A DNA stretch of 64,000 bases from DATAGF01 sp963819845 (lineage in GTDB: Bacteria > Actinomycetota > Thermoleophilia > Miltoncostaeales > Miltoncostaeaceae): the NCBI GenBank assembly GCA_963819845.1, contig CAWFXQ010000013.1, forward strand, positions 62,001-126,000. Direction: 5' to 3'. This document shows, piece by piece, positions 16,332 through 24,511 of the stretch. The notes under the pieces were generated by a model. That model was not told the origin of the DNA. It saw only the letters and a list, made by a program, of their open reading frames with translations, and made no database searches. Both the position numbers and the translations under genes were made by a program. The stretch's first letter is position 1; each line of letters begins with the position of its first letter.

Positions 16332-18616
16332 CCGCCGGAGGCCTGCGGCGCGTGCGGGTGCGCGTCGAGGGGACGGTGCAGGGCGTGGGCTTCCGGCCCT
16401 TCGTCCACCGGCTCGCCGGGGATCTGGGGCTCGCGGGCTTCGTGCTCAACGACGCCGAGGGCGTCGTCGTCGAGGTGGAGGCCGACCGGGCGGCGGTCGA
16501 GCGCTTCCTCGAGCGCCTCGCCGCCGACGCGCCGCCCCTGGCGGTGGTCGAGCGCGTCGAGCCCCGCGAGATGCCCCCGCTCGGCGACCGCGGCTTCGCG
16601 ATCCTCGCCAGCGAGCGGGGCGCCCGGCCGTCCGCCCCCGTGGCCCCCGACGCCGCCACCTGCGACGAGTGCCTCGCCGAGATGCGCGATCCGGCCGACC
16701 GCCGCCACCGCTACCCCTTCATCAACTGCACCGCCTGCGGCCCCCGCTTCACCATCGTCCTGGGCGTCCCGTACGACCGGGCCAACACCACGATGGCCGG
16801 CTTCACGATGTGCGCCCGCTGCCGCAGCGAGTACGAGGACCCCTCCGACCGGCGCTTCCACGCCGAGCCCAACGCCTGCCCCGACTGCGGCCCGACAGCC
16901 CGCGTCGTGGGGGGTGTGTCAATTGGCACGGGGGTCGACGGCCAATTGGCACACGACCCGGTCGCGGCCGCCGTCGCCGCCCTCTCGCAGGGCGCGATCG
17001 CCGCCGTGAAGGGGATCGGGGGGTTCCACCTGGCGTGCCGGGCCGACGACGAGGAGGCGGTCGCGCGGCTGCGCTCGCGCAAGCGGCGCGAGGAGAAGCC
17101 CTTCGCCGTGATGGCCCCCGACCTCGCCGGGGCGCGCGCGCTCGCGCGCCTCGATCGGGCCGACGAGGCGTTGATGACCGGCCGCGACCGGCCGATCGTG
17201 CTGGCGCCGCGCCGGCGGGGGGCGGCCGTGGCGCCGTCCGTCGCGCCGGGCTCGGCCGACCTCGGCGTGATGCTGCCCTACTCGCCGCTGCACCACCTGC
17301 TGCTGGGCGACGCGGGGGTCCCGCTCGTGATGACCAGCGGCAACGTCTCCGACGAGCCCATCGCCCACCGCGACGACGACGCCCTGGAGCGCCTGGCGGG
17401 GATCGCCGACCTGTTCCTGCTCCATGACCGGCCGATCGCCACGCGCACCGACGACTCGGTCGTGCGGTCGCTCGGCCGGGGTCCTCCGCTGGTCATGCGC
17501 CGGTCGCGGGGCCGCGTGCCGGACGCGCTCGAGCTCGCCGCGACCGCCGAGCGCCCGGTGCTGGCCTGCGGCGCCGAGCTCAAGAGCACCTTCTGCCTCG
17601 CGCGGGGGCGGCGGGCCTGGGTGGGCCACCACATCGGCGACCTGCAGAACTGGGAGACGCTGCGCGCGTTCCGCGACGGCGTCGCCCACTTCGAGGACCT
17701 CTTCGCGATCGCGCCCGCCGTCGTCGCCCACGACCTGCACCCGGACTACCTGTCCACGCGGTACGCCCTGGAGCGCGAGGGCGTCGCGCACGTCGCCGTT
17801 CAGCACCACCACGCCCACCTGGCGGCCTGCCTCGCCGAGCACGGCTGGACCGGACCCGCGGTGGGGGCGATCTACGACGGCGCCGGCCTCGGCGACGACG
17901 GCACCGTCTGGGGCGGGGAGATCCTCGCCGGCGACCTCGCCGGCGCGCGCCGCGTCGCCCACCTGCGCACCGTCAGGATGCCCGGAGGCGACGCGGCGAC
18001 GCGCGAGCCGTGGCGGATGGCCTGCGCGTGGCTGCAGGACGCGGCCGGCGACGACCCGCCGCCGCCGGCGGCGCTGGCCGGCCGGGTCGACGCCGCGGCC
18101 TGGGCGGCCGTGGCCCGCCTGGCCCGCTCGGACCTGGCGCCGGTCACCAGCAGCGCCGGCCGCCTGTTCGACGCCGTCGCCGCCCTCTGCGGGCTGCGCG
18201 CGCGCGCCGGCTACGAGGGCCAGGCGGCCATCGAGCTGGAGGCGGCCTGCGACCCGGCCGAGCGCGGCGAGTACCCCATGGACGGGCTCGATCCGCGCGA
18301 GGCGATCCGAGCCGCCGCCTCCGACGCCGCCGCCGGCGTCGCCACCGGGGTCATCGCGGCACGGTTCCACCGCGGGCTCGCGGCGGCGACCTCCGCCGCG
18401 CTCGTCGACGCGGCGGGCGCCGAGGGCGCGGAGGCGGCCGTCCTCTCGGGCGGCGTCTTCCAGAACCGCCGCCTGCTGGAGGACGTCAGGGCGCGGCTGC
18501 GTCGCGCCGGCCTGCGCGTCCTGGTGCCCGAGCGGCTGCCGCCGAACGACGGGGGGATCTCCTACGGACAGGCGGCCGTCGCGGCGGCGTTGACGGCCGA
18601 GGGCCGCGCGGCATGA
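16328..18616 (+). CDS. hypF: carbamoyltransferase HypF
   Basis: A 762-residue HypF that converts carbamoyl phosphate and ATP into the carbamoyl group attached to HypE. Domains in order: acylphosphatase (GTVQGVGFRPFVHR, about 12-25), two zinc fingers (CDECLAEM...CTACGP and CARCRSEY...CPDCGP), YrdC-like adenylation domain (IAAVKGIGGFHLAC), and Kae1-like transferase (VQHHHAHLAACLAEH and SGGVFQN). GTG 16328 overlaps the SIS gene stop. Between the zinc fingers and the YrdC domain the linker is lengthened by a palindromic insert (see 16914-16954). All catalytic parts appear intact. Confidence 0.95.
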   Translation: MTAGGLRRVRVRVEGTVQGVGFRPFVHRLAGDLGLAGFVLNDAEGVVVEVEADRAAVERFLERLAADAPPLAVVERVEPREMPPLGDRGFAILASERGARPSAPVAPDAATCDECLAEMRDPADRRHRYPFINCTACGPRFTIVLGVPYDRANTTMAGFTMCARCRSEYEDPSDRRFHAEPNACPDCGPTARVVGGVSIGTGVDGQLAHDPVAAAVAALSQGAIAAVKGIGGFHLACRADDEEAVARLRSRKRREEKPFAVMAPDLAGARALARLDRADEALMTGRDRPIVLAPRRRGAAVAPSVAPGSADLGVMLPYSPLHHLLLGDAGVPLVMTSGNVSDEPIAHRDDDALERLAGIADLFLLHDRPIATRTDDSVVRSLGRGPPLVMRRSRGRVPDALELAATAERPVLACGAELKSTFCLARGRRAWVGHHIGDLQNWETLRAFRDGVAHFEDLFAIAPAVVAHDLHPDYLSTRYALEREGVAHVAVQHHHAHLAACLAEHGWTGPAVGAIYDGAGLGDDGTVWGGEILAGDLAGARRVAHLRTVRMPGGDAATREPWRMACAWLQDAAGDDPPPPAALAGRVDAAAWAAVARLARSDLAPVTSSAGRLFDAVAALCGLRARAGYEGQAAIELEAACDPAERGEYPMDGLDPREAIRAAASDAAAGVATGVIAARFHRGLAAATSAALVDAAGAEGAEAAVLSGGVFQNRRLLEDVRARLRRAGLRVLVPERLPPNDGGISYGQAAVAAALTAEGRAA
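16914..16954. repeat. in-frame inverted repeat inside hypF
   Basis: GTGTGTCAATTGGC (16914-16927) and GCCAATTGGCACAC (16941-16954) form a 14-bp inverted repeat with one mismatch around a 13-base loop. Each arm contains CAATTGG, an A+T-rich core that stands out in this GC-rich gene. It encodes part of a linker (VSIGTGVDGQLAH) that looks longer than in E. coli HypF as I recall that sequence. It may be a small palindromic repeat inserted in frame. Confidence 0.6.
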
Positions 18617-18644
18617 CGGCGGCCTGACGCTCGGTGGCGAGGCT

Positions 18645-18673
18645 CCTCCCGGTCGTACACGTGAGACGGGAGG
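18645..18673 (+). promoter_or_regulatory. hairpin covering the cupin gene ribosome site
   Basis: CCTCCCG (18645-18651) pairs perfectly with CGGGAGG (18667-18673) around a 15-base loop. The right arm contains the GGGAGG ribosome-binding site of the cupin gene (ATG 18679). If formed in the mRNA it would hide that site, so it could tune translation. It might also act as a weak terminator after hypF. Confidence 0.42.
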
Positions 18674-18678
18674 CCGTC

Positions 18679-19038
18679 ATGCCGCAGGCAGAGCACCGCA
18701 CGTTCGACAGCGCCGACGAGGTGCGCACGTTCGAGAAGGGCCGGATGGAGCTGGTCGAGATGGGGGGAGGCGTCGTCGGGCGGCTCGTCCTCGAGCCCGG
18801 CTGGCGCTGGTCGGACCACGTCAAGCCGCTCGTGAGGACGGAGCTGTGCGAGGCGCCGCACTTCCAGTACCACGTCGCGGGGATCCTGCGCGTCCGCATG
18901 GCCGACGGAACCGAGCTCGATGCCCGGCCGGGCGAGCTGACCGCCCTGCCGGCCGGCCACGACGCCTGGGTGGTGGGCGACGAGCCGGTCGTCGTGGTCG
19001 ACTGGCACGGCGCGAGCACCTACGCGCGCGAGGGGTGA
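18679..19038 (+). CDS. cupin-domain protein
   Basis: A 119-residue single-domain cupin. The barrel is visible from MGGGVVGRLVLEPGWRWSDHV through APHFQYHVAGILRVRMADG to LPAGHDAWVVGDEPVVVVDWHG. Potential metal-ligand histidines lie in SDHV and PHFQYHV, although the classic cupin-1 motif is degenerate. ATG 18679 is chosen because GGGAGG precedes it by six bases; an in-frame GTG at 18634 lies further upstream without such a site. It stands alone after the hydrogenase operon. Ligand unknown. Confidence 0.82.
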   Translation: MPQAEHRTFDSADEVRTFEKGRMELVEMGGGVVGRLVLEPGWRWSDHVKPLVRTELCEAPHFQYHVAGILRVRMADGTELDARPGELTALPAGHDAWVVGDEPVVVVDWHGASTYAREG

Positions 19039-19043
19039 CGCCG

Positions 19044-19049
19044 TAGGGT
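19044..19049 (+). promoter_or_regulatory. -10 box, probable leaderless start
   Basis: TAGGGT ends seven bases before the GTG start at 19057, and no Shine-Dalgarno sequence is present between them. This spacing would place transcription start at or next to the start codon. Confidence 0.4.
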
Positions 19050-19056
19050 CGGCCGC

Positions 19057-19659
19057 GTGATCGACGGCCCGTTGCGCGCCCGCGTCGCCCCGGTCCTGGA
19101 GCCGGTCGCGCGGCGGGCGGCGGCCCGCGGCGTCGGCGCAGGGGCGGTCACCGCCGCCGGCCTGGGCGTCGGGGTCGGCGCCTGCGTCGCCGCCGCCCTC
19201 GCGCTGTGGCCGCTCGCCCTGGCCCTGTGGCTACTCAACCGGCTGATCGACGGCCTCGACGGGCCGATCGCACGCATCGAGGGGCCCACCGACCTGGGGG
19301 GCCTCTACGACTTCCTGGCCGACTTCGTGGTCTACGGCGGCTTCGTGGTCGGCGTCGCCATCGCCGAGCCCGATGCGCGCGTCGCCTGCGCGGCGCTCCT
19401 GGCCGCCTACCTGCTCAACAACGTGGCCCTGCTGTCGTTCTCGTCGTTGATCGAGAGGCGCGGGATCGAGATGGGCGACGAGCGCTCGCTGCGCTTCACC
19501 GGCGGGCTGACCGAGGGCTTCGAGACGATCGTGGCCTACAGCCTCATCTGCCTGTTCCCGGGCGCGGCGGAGGTCATCGTGTGGGTCTTCACCGGCATGG
19601 TGCTGGTCACCGTGGTGCAGAGGATCGCCCTGGCCAGGCGGACCCTCGGCGGGACCTAG
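19057..19659 (+). CDS. CDP-alcohol phosphatidyltransferase family membrane protein
   Basis: A 200-residue integral membrane protein of the CDP-alcohol phosphotransferase family, which joins CDP-linked lipids or alcohols to polar head groups at the membrane. The family signature is present as DGPIAR followed by GGLYDFLAD (about 68-86), keeping the acidic metal-binding residues. Around five to six hydrophobic segments surround it. GTG start at 19057. The stop shares the bases CTAG with the stop of the convergent gene. The exact alcohol acceptor cannot be told. Confidence 0.87.
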   Translation: MIDGPLRARVAPVLEPVARRAAARGVGAGAVTAAGLGVGVGACVAAALALWPLALALWLLNRLIDGLDGPIARIEGPTDLGGLYDFLADFVVYGGFVVGVAIAEPDARVACAALLAAYLLNNVALLSFSSLIERRGIEMGDERSLRFTGGLTEGFETIVAYSLICLFPGAAEVIVWVFTGMVLVTVVQRIALARRTLGGT

Positions 19660-20105
19660 CGGAAGACCCGGTACCCGCCCCGTGAGAGCCGGAAGCCCGG
19701 ACCCGCCCCGCCCCGGGCCCGGCAGGTCAGGCCCGTCCGGCGTGATGTGCAGCGGATGCGGGTCGGAAGGGTGAGGCTGCGCCCGTAGGGCAGGGCGGGG
19801 CACTCGACCTGGCCCGCGGGGATGCACGCCGGGCCGATGTCTCCTCGGCAGGCCCCCAGGGTGACCCGGCCGCGGGAGAGGGTGGCCTCGGTCCCGATCC
19901 AGTCGAGGTCGCAGTCGGCCGGGCGCGGCGGCACCCGCGGCCACGATGCCCTCTCGACGAGGCAGTCCACGGTCGCCGTCTGGAAGTCGGCCACGCAGTC
20001 GATGTTCCCGGAGGGCGTGGTGAAGTGGATGACGTCCGCGCTCGCGACGGCGGGGGCCGCGAGGGCGCCGGCGCACGACAGCGCGACGATGAGGAGCCTG
20101 CGCAC
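19656..20105 (-). CDS. secreted cysteine-rich small protein (DUF6636-like)
   Basis: A 149-residue protein with a clear signal peptide (MRRLLIVALSCAGALAAPAVASA, cleavage near residue 23). The mature part begins VIHFTTPSGNIDC and contains about eight cysteines, probably in disulfides. The SGNIxC opening fits the DUF6636 family of small exported actinobacterial proteins. No catalytic motif. Its stop overlaps that of the convergent phosphatidyltransferase gene by four bases. Function unknown. Confidence 0.78.
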   Translation of the reverse strand: MRRLLIVALSCAGALAAPAVASADVIHFTTPSGNIDCVADFQTATVDCLVERASWPRVPPRPADCDLDWIGTEATLSRGRVTLGACRGDIGPACIPAGQVECPALPYGRSLTLPTRIRCTSRRTGLTCRARGGAGPGFRLSRGGYRVFR

Positions 20106-20115
20106 GGTGCCGAGC

Positions 20116-21174
20116 CTACCCCGGCGGGGCCCCCGCGGTCACGCCGACGGGATCGTCGTCGCCCGGCAGCCGCCAGAGCCGCTCCAGCGGGAGGTCAACG
20201 CCGACCTGGGCCCCCGCGGGCGGCGCGGCGGCGGGAGGGACGTGGGCCTCGATCCGCAGGTCTCCCGCGCTCAGGCGCAGGCGCACGTGCGCCCCCGCGT
20301 AGACGGCCTCCTCGACCCGCGCGACCATGGCAGCGCCCTCGTCGACGACCACGTGCTCGGGCCGGATGCCCAGGGCGGCGGCGCCGTCCGGGCCCGGCGC
20401 ATCGATCTCGGCCCCCCCCAGAGCGATGCGCCCGTCCACGACCGTCCCGCGCAGCAGGTTGACCATCCCCACGAAGCGGGCCACGGCCGCCGAGGCGGGC
20501 CGCTCGAAGAGCTCCCGGGGCGGCCCCTGCTGCACGATCCGCCCCTCGAGCATGAGCGCCATCGACTCGCCCAGCTCGGCGGCCTCCGCGCGGTCGTGGG
20601 TCACGAGCAGGGTCGTCAGGCCGCGCTCCTCCTGCAGCCGCACGATCAGGCGGCGCAGGCCCTCGCGGCGGTTGGGGTTGACCGCGGCCAGCGGCTCGTC
20701 GAGCAGCAGCAGGTCGGGGTCGGCCGACAGCGCCCGGGCGAGGGCGACCCGCTGCTGCTCGCCCCCCGAGAGCCCGGTCGTCGCGCGCCCGGCGAGGCCG
20801 CCGAGGCCGACCTCGTCGAGGCGCTCCCGGGCCCGCGCCCGGCGCTCGGTCCGGCCCGCGCCGGCGGCCCGCAGCGGGAAGGCGACGTTCTCCTCCACGC
20901 TCAGGTGGGGCAGCAGGCGCGGCTCCTGGAACACCACGGCGATCCGCCGTTTGTGCGCGGGGACCGTCGCGAGGTCGCGCGCGCCGAGGCGCACGATGCC
21001 CTCCGACAGCGGCGTCAGCCCCGCCACGGCGCGCAGGAGCGTCGTCTTGCCGGCGCCCGACGGACCGACCAGCGAGGCGCGCGTGCCGGCGGGGACCCAC
21101 AGGTCGACGCCGCGCAGCACCGGCGCGCCGTCGGGCGCAACCACCAGCCCGGCGCAGCGGAGCGCGGCGCTCAC
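20116..21174 (-). CDS. ABC transporter ATP-binding protein (YnjD/PotA-like)
   Basis: A 352-residue ATPase of an importer. Walker A is GPSGAGKTT, the signature is LSGGEQQR, Walker B is LLLLDEPLA and the H-loop is VTHD. After about residue 240 a TOBE domain follows (LLRGTVVDGRIALGG, GIRPEHVVV), typical of the spermidine/iron/sulfate type ATPases. GTG 21174 overlaps the stop of the upstream permease (GTGA), the last step of a four-gene operon read leftward from 23938. Substrate depends on the binding protein, which resembles YnjB. Confidence 0.92.
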   Translation of the reverse strand: MSAALRCAGLVVAPDGAPVLRGVDLWVPAGTRASLVGPSGAGKTTLLRAVAGLTPLSEGIVRLGARDLATVPAHKRRIAVVFQEPRLLPHLSVEENVAFPLRAAGAGRTERRARARERLDEVGLGGLAGRATTGLSGGEQQRVALARALSADPDLLLLDEPLAAVNPNRREGLRRLIVRLQEERGLTTLLVTHDRAEAAELGESMALMLEGRIVQQGPPRELFERPASAAVARFVGMVNLLRGTVVDGRIALGGAEIDAPGPDGAAALGIRPEHVVVDEGAAMVARVEEAVYAGAHVRLRLSAGDLRIEAHVPPAAAPPAGAQVGVDLPLERLWRLPGDDDPVGVTAGAPPG

Positions 21175-21941
21175 AGCGGCGACCGTGCCGCGCGCGCCGC
21201 CAGGACGAGGGCCAGGACGGCCGGGGCCAGGAACAGCAGCGCCAGGACGGCCGCCACCTGGGGGTCGGGGCCGATGAAGGGGAGCATCACCACGGGCAGC
21301 ATGGGGCGCCCGGCCCCGACGGCCAGGCTGGAGCCGTACTGGCTCCAGGAGACGAGGAAGCCGATGAGGGCGGCGCCCGCCAGCGCCGGCCGCACGGCCG
21401 GGACGGTGACCCAGGCCAGGCGCCGCAGCGGGCTCGCGCCGGCGGTGCGCGCCATCTCCTCGAGCTCGGTCACGCGCGGGCCGAACCCCGACATCAGGAC
21501 CACGATCACGTAGGGCAGCACGACCACCAGGTGGGCGAGCACGAGGCCGGCCAGGGTGTCGGAGAGGTCGAGGCGGATGAGCCACTCCAACAGGCCGGAG
21601 CCGGTGGCGTAGGGGGGCACCAGCAGCGGCATGGCCAGGAGCACGAAGACCAGGGCCGGGCGCCTGAGGCGGCGCTCGCCCAGCACCCGCGCGGCCGGCC
21701 AGCCGGCCAGCAGGGCGACGGCCGTGGTCGCGACGGCCACCGCGAGCGAGTTGGCGAGCGCCTCGGGGGCGCTCGTCCCGTCGAAGGCGACGTCGACCCC
21801 GCGCAGGCCGAGCCGCTGGGGGATCACCGCGGGCGCCCGCCACTCGTCGGCGAAGGCCCGGACCACCAGCGCGAGCAGGGGGATCGCGAAGGCCGCCGCG
21901 ATCACGACGCCGAGCGCGCGCGGGGCGATCCGGCTACGCAT
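21171..21941 (-). CDS. ABC transporter permease
   Basis: A 256-residue inner-membrane permease with about six transmembrane helices. The EAA-like coupling motif with the ATPase is ELEEMARTAGASPLRRLAWV (about 157-176). It overlaps the preceding permease by eight bases and the ATPase by four, so all are co-translated. With its partner it corresponds to the two halves of the fused YnjC permease. No missing helices were noticed. Confidence 0.9.
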   Translation of the reverse strand: MRSRIAPRALGVVIAAAFAIPLLALVVRAFADEWRAPAVIPQRLGLRGVDVAFDGTSAPEALANSLAVAVATTAVALLAGWPAARVLGERRLRRPALVFVLLAMPLLVPPYATGSGLLEWLIRLDLSDTLAGLVLAHLVVVLPYVIVVLMSGFGPRVTELEEMARTAGASPLRRLAWVTVPAVRPALAGAALIGFLVSWSQYGSSLAVGAGRPMLPVVMLPFIGPDPQVAAVLALLFLAPAVLALVLAARAARSPL

Positions 21942-22734
21942 TCTCGGCCGTCCGCGCGAAGCGCACCGCGGCCACCGCGAGGGCGATGGCCGCCAGCGCG
22001 GCGACGAGCAGGGCGGCGGCGGCCACCCCCTCGCCGGCCAGCAGGTCGCCCCGGGTCGCCTCGTACGCGTAGGTGGCGAGGGTCGGCGGGTAGTTCGGGC
22101 CCACCACCAGGGGCACCTCGAACGCGCCCAGCACGAAGGCCGCGACGATGATGGAGCCGACCACCAGCGGGGCGCGCACCGCCGGCCAGACCACCCAGCG
22201 CAGGCGCTGCCACGGCGACGCGCCGCACGTCGCCGCGGCCTCCTCGCGCTCGCCCAGCGCCCGCCCCATCGCCGACAGCACCAGCAGCACCAGGAACGGC
22301 GTCTCCTTGTAGACGTACACCGCGACGATCCCGAGGCCGAACGGGTCGCGCACCAGGTCGACCGGCAGGGCCCCGAGCGCCCGGTCGGCCAGGCCGCCCG
22401 GGGCCAGCCACAGAACCGCCAGGGTCGCGACGAGGAGGTGGGGCACGGGGACGGGCAGCGCCGCCACGGAGCGCAGCGCGGTGCCGCGGTGGCGGAGCGC
22501 GCCGGCGATCAGCAGCGCGAGCGCCGCCGAGATCACCGTCGCGACGGCCGTCACGCGCAGGGTGAACAGCAGCGCGTCGGCCAGGACCGGGTCGCCGAGC
22601 AGCGCCCGCCAGGAGCCGAGGCTCGCGCCGCCGCCGAGCGGCACGAGGCTCGTGCGCAGCGCCCCGGCCAGCGCCCCCCCGAAGAGCACCATGAGGATCG
22701 CGACCGCCGGCGCGAGCGCCGCGGCGGTCCTCAG
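21934..22734 (-). CDS. ABC transporter permease
   Basis: An inner-membrane permease with about six helices and the EAA-like loop EREEAAATCGASPWQRLRWV. From ATG 22692 it has 252 residues, but the first transmembrane helix then lacks its N-terminal flank. The frame stays open upstream through LRTAAALAPAVAI to a CTG at 22734 (266 residues), with no ATG or GTG, so CTG may be the real start. It lies 19 bases after the binding-protein gene. Confidence 0.85.
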   Translation of the reverse strand: MRTAAALAPAVAILMVLFGGALAGALRTSLVPLGGGASLGSWRALLGDPVLADALLFTLRVTAVATVISAALALLIAGALRHRGTALRSVAALPVPVPHLLVATLAVLWLAPGGLADRALGALPVDLVRDPFGLGIVAVYVYKETPFLVLLVLSAMGRALGEREEAAATCGASPWQRLRWVVWPAVRAPLVVGSIIVAAFVLGAFEVPLVVGPNYPPTLATYAYEATRGDLLAGEGVAAAALLVAALAAIALAVAAVRFARTAENA

Positions 22735-22753
22735 CCGCCCCCGGTGGCCCGGC

Positions 22754-23938
22754 TCAGCCGCGCAGCACCTCCCGGGTCCAGCGGGCCTCGAGCGGCGCGA
22801 CCCGGTCGGCGGCGAACTCCTCGACCGTCTCGCCCAGGTCGGACAGGTAGTAGGGGCTGTCGAGCACGGGCGCGAAGGCGCTGCGCTCCTCCTCGGGCAC
22901 GCGGGACACGTCGAGGACGGTCGGGTTGCCGAGCACGGCGGGATCGGCCTTGCGCGCCTGGAGCTCCGGGCTCAGCAGCAGGTCGGCGACCACCTGGGCG
23001 CCCTCCGGGCTCGAGGCGTCGGCCGGGATCGTCACGAACGAGACGTTGGCCAGCGCCCCGGGCGCCAGGACGAAGGGCCGGGCCGTCTCCGGGAACTGGC
23101 CCTTCGCCACGGCGCCGTTGATGAAGTTCACGTCGTACGACATCGCGAAGTCCACCTGCCCGTTCGCGAACATCTCGTTGAGCTCCGCCTCGGAGGTGGG
23201 GAAGGCCTCGCCCCCGCGGTGCATCAGCGGCTTGAGCTCGCGCAGGTAGTCGAAGGCGGCGTCCTCGCCCTTCGCCGCGACGACCTGGCGCACGAAGGCC
23301 GAGCCGGTGAAGTCGGGAGGCGCCGGATGGGTCACCCGGCCCGGGTTGGCGCGCGCGTACTCCAGCAGGGCGTCGAGGTCGGCCGGCGGCTCGGGCACCG
23401 TCGCCGCGTCGTGGGCGAAGACGAAGGCGGCGCGGCTCCACGGCGCCTCCTGGCCGTCGACCGGCACCTGGAAGTCGCGCGTCAACGAGGGGTCGGCGGG
23501 GTCGAGGTAGCGGGCGTTCGGCAGGGCGCCTGCCCAGTCGCCGAGCCACAGGCCCACCTCCTTCCCGGCCGCGAAGTTCTCGCCGTTGATCCAGATCAGG
23601 TCGACCGCCCCGCCCGAGCCCTCGCCGGCCCGGCGCTGGGCTGCGACCCGCCGCACGGCGTCGGCGGTGTCGGTCACGGGCACCCGGCGCAGTGTCACGC
23701 CCGCCTCGCGCGCGGCGGGGATCACCGCGTCGTCGACGTAGGCGTTGACGCGGGCGTCGCCGCCGTACATCCACCAGCGGACCGTCTGGCCCCGGGCCGC
23801 CCGCTCGACGGCCGCGAAGCCCTCCGCCGCCGCCGACGTCCCGGCCGAGCCGGGATCGTCGTCGCCGCAGGCCGCCAATGCGGCGCAGAGGGCGAGGACG
23901 AGGGCGAGCGCAAGGGCGCGCAGGAGGCGTGGGCACAT
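22754..23938 (-). CDS. YnjB-family ABC transporter substrate-binding lipoprotein
   Basis: A 394-residue exported lipoprotein. The signal peptide ends in lipobox LAAC (Cys near residue 23), followed by an Asp/Gly-rich linker. The mature protein has VRWWMYGGDARVNAYVDD, RVPVTDTADAVRRV and DLIWINGENF, all characteristic of E. coli YnjB-type binding proteins. With two permeases and the ATPase it forms a complete importer. YnjBCD substrates are not firmly established, so none is assigned. First gene of its operon, divergent from the K+ channel gene. Confidence 0.9.
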   Translation of the reverse strand: MCPRLLRALALALVLALCAALAACGDDDPGSAGTSAAAEGFAAVERAARGQTVRWWMYGGDARVNAYVDDAVIPAAREAGVTLRRVPVTDTADAVRRVAAQRRAGEGSGGAVDLIWINGENFAAGKEVGLWLGDWAGALPNARYLDPADPSLTRDFQVPVDGQEAPWSRAAFVFAHDAATVPEPPADLDALLEYARANPGRVTHPAPPDFTGSAFVRQVVAAKGEDAAFDYLRELKPLMHRGGEAFPTSEAELNEMFANGQVDFAMSYDVNFINGAVAKGQFPETARPFVLAPGALANVSFVTIPADASSPEGAQVVADLLLSPELQARKADPAVLGNPTVLDVSRVPEEERSAFAPVLDSPYYLSDLGETVEEFAADRVAPLEARWTREVLRG

Positions 23939-24058
23939 GGCGGTGGGGCTCCGCGGTGGGGCGGGGCACGGTAACGGCGGGAGCTTACGCGCCGATGAAT
24001 CAGGGACGGCGACCCCCGCCCGGAAGGCGGACCGGGCGGGGGGTCGAACTACCCGGTC

Positions 24059-24490
24059 GTGGCGAGGCGCAGCTTCAACCAGCGCATGGCGGATCGGATC
24101 GAGGTGAGGGGCGGCGTCACGCCCGGCGTCGCCGTGCGGATCATCGCCGTCTACACGATGACGATCGTGTTCGTCTCGGCACTCCTCATGTGGCTGATCG
24201 ACGACGAGAACTTCCCCAACTACGGCGTCTCGCTGTGGTGGGCGATCCAGACGGTGACGACGGTGGGGTACGGCGACGTCGTGCCCACCAACCTGGTCGG
24301 CCGGCTGGTCGCGGCCGTCGTGATGCTCACCGGCATCGGCCTGATCACGGTGGTGGGCGGCGCGATCGCCAGCGGCCTGGCCCAGACGGTCGCCCGCCGC
24401 CGGGGGATGGACGTGCAGGAAGCGACGCGCGCCGAGCTCGAGGCCATCCACCGCCGCCTCGACGACCTGGGTGCTCCCCGCCGTGACTGA
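24059..24490 (+). CDS. two-helix potassium channel protein
   Basis: A 143-residue ion channel subunit. TM1 is about residues 27-48, the pore helix and selectivity filter read TVTTVGYGDVVP (about 66-77) and TM2 is about 83-105. A short cytoplasmic helix ends the protein, with no RCK or cyclic-nucleotide domain. The TVGYG filter indicates K+ selectivity. It probably assembles as a tetramer in the plasma membrane. GTG start at 24059, with no strong ribosome site. Confidence 0.92.
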   Translation: MARRSFNQRMADRIEVRGGVTPGVAVRIIAVYTMTIVFVSALLMWLIDDENFPNYGVSLWWAIQTVTTVGYGDVVPTNLVGRLVAAVVMLTGIGLITVVGGAIASGLAQTVARRRGMDVQEATRAELEAIHRRLDDLGAPRRD

Positions 24491-24511
24491 CGCGGGCCCG
24501 CCCGCGCGCGC

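Noticed and set aside
16914..16954. CRISPR repeat or phage attachment site
   Set aside because: Only one pair exists, arranged as an inverted repeat, with no spacers, integrase or cas genes.
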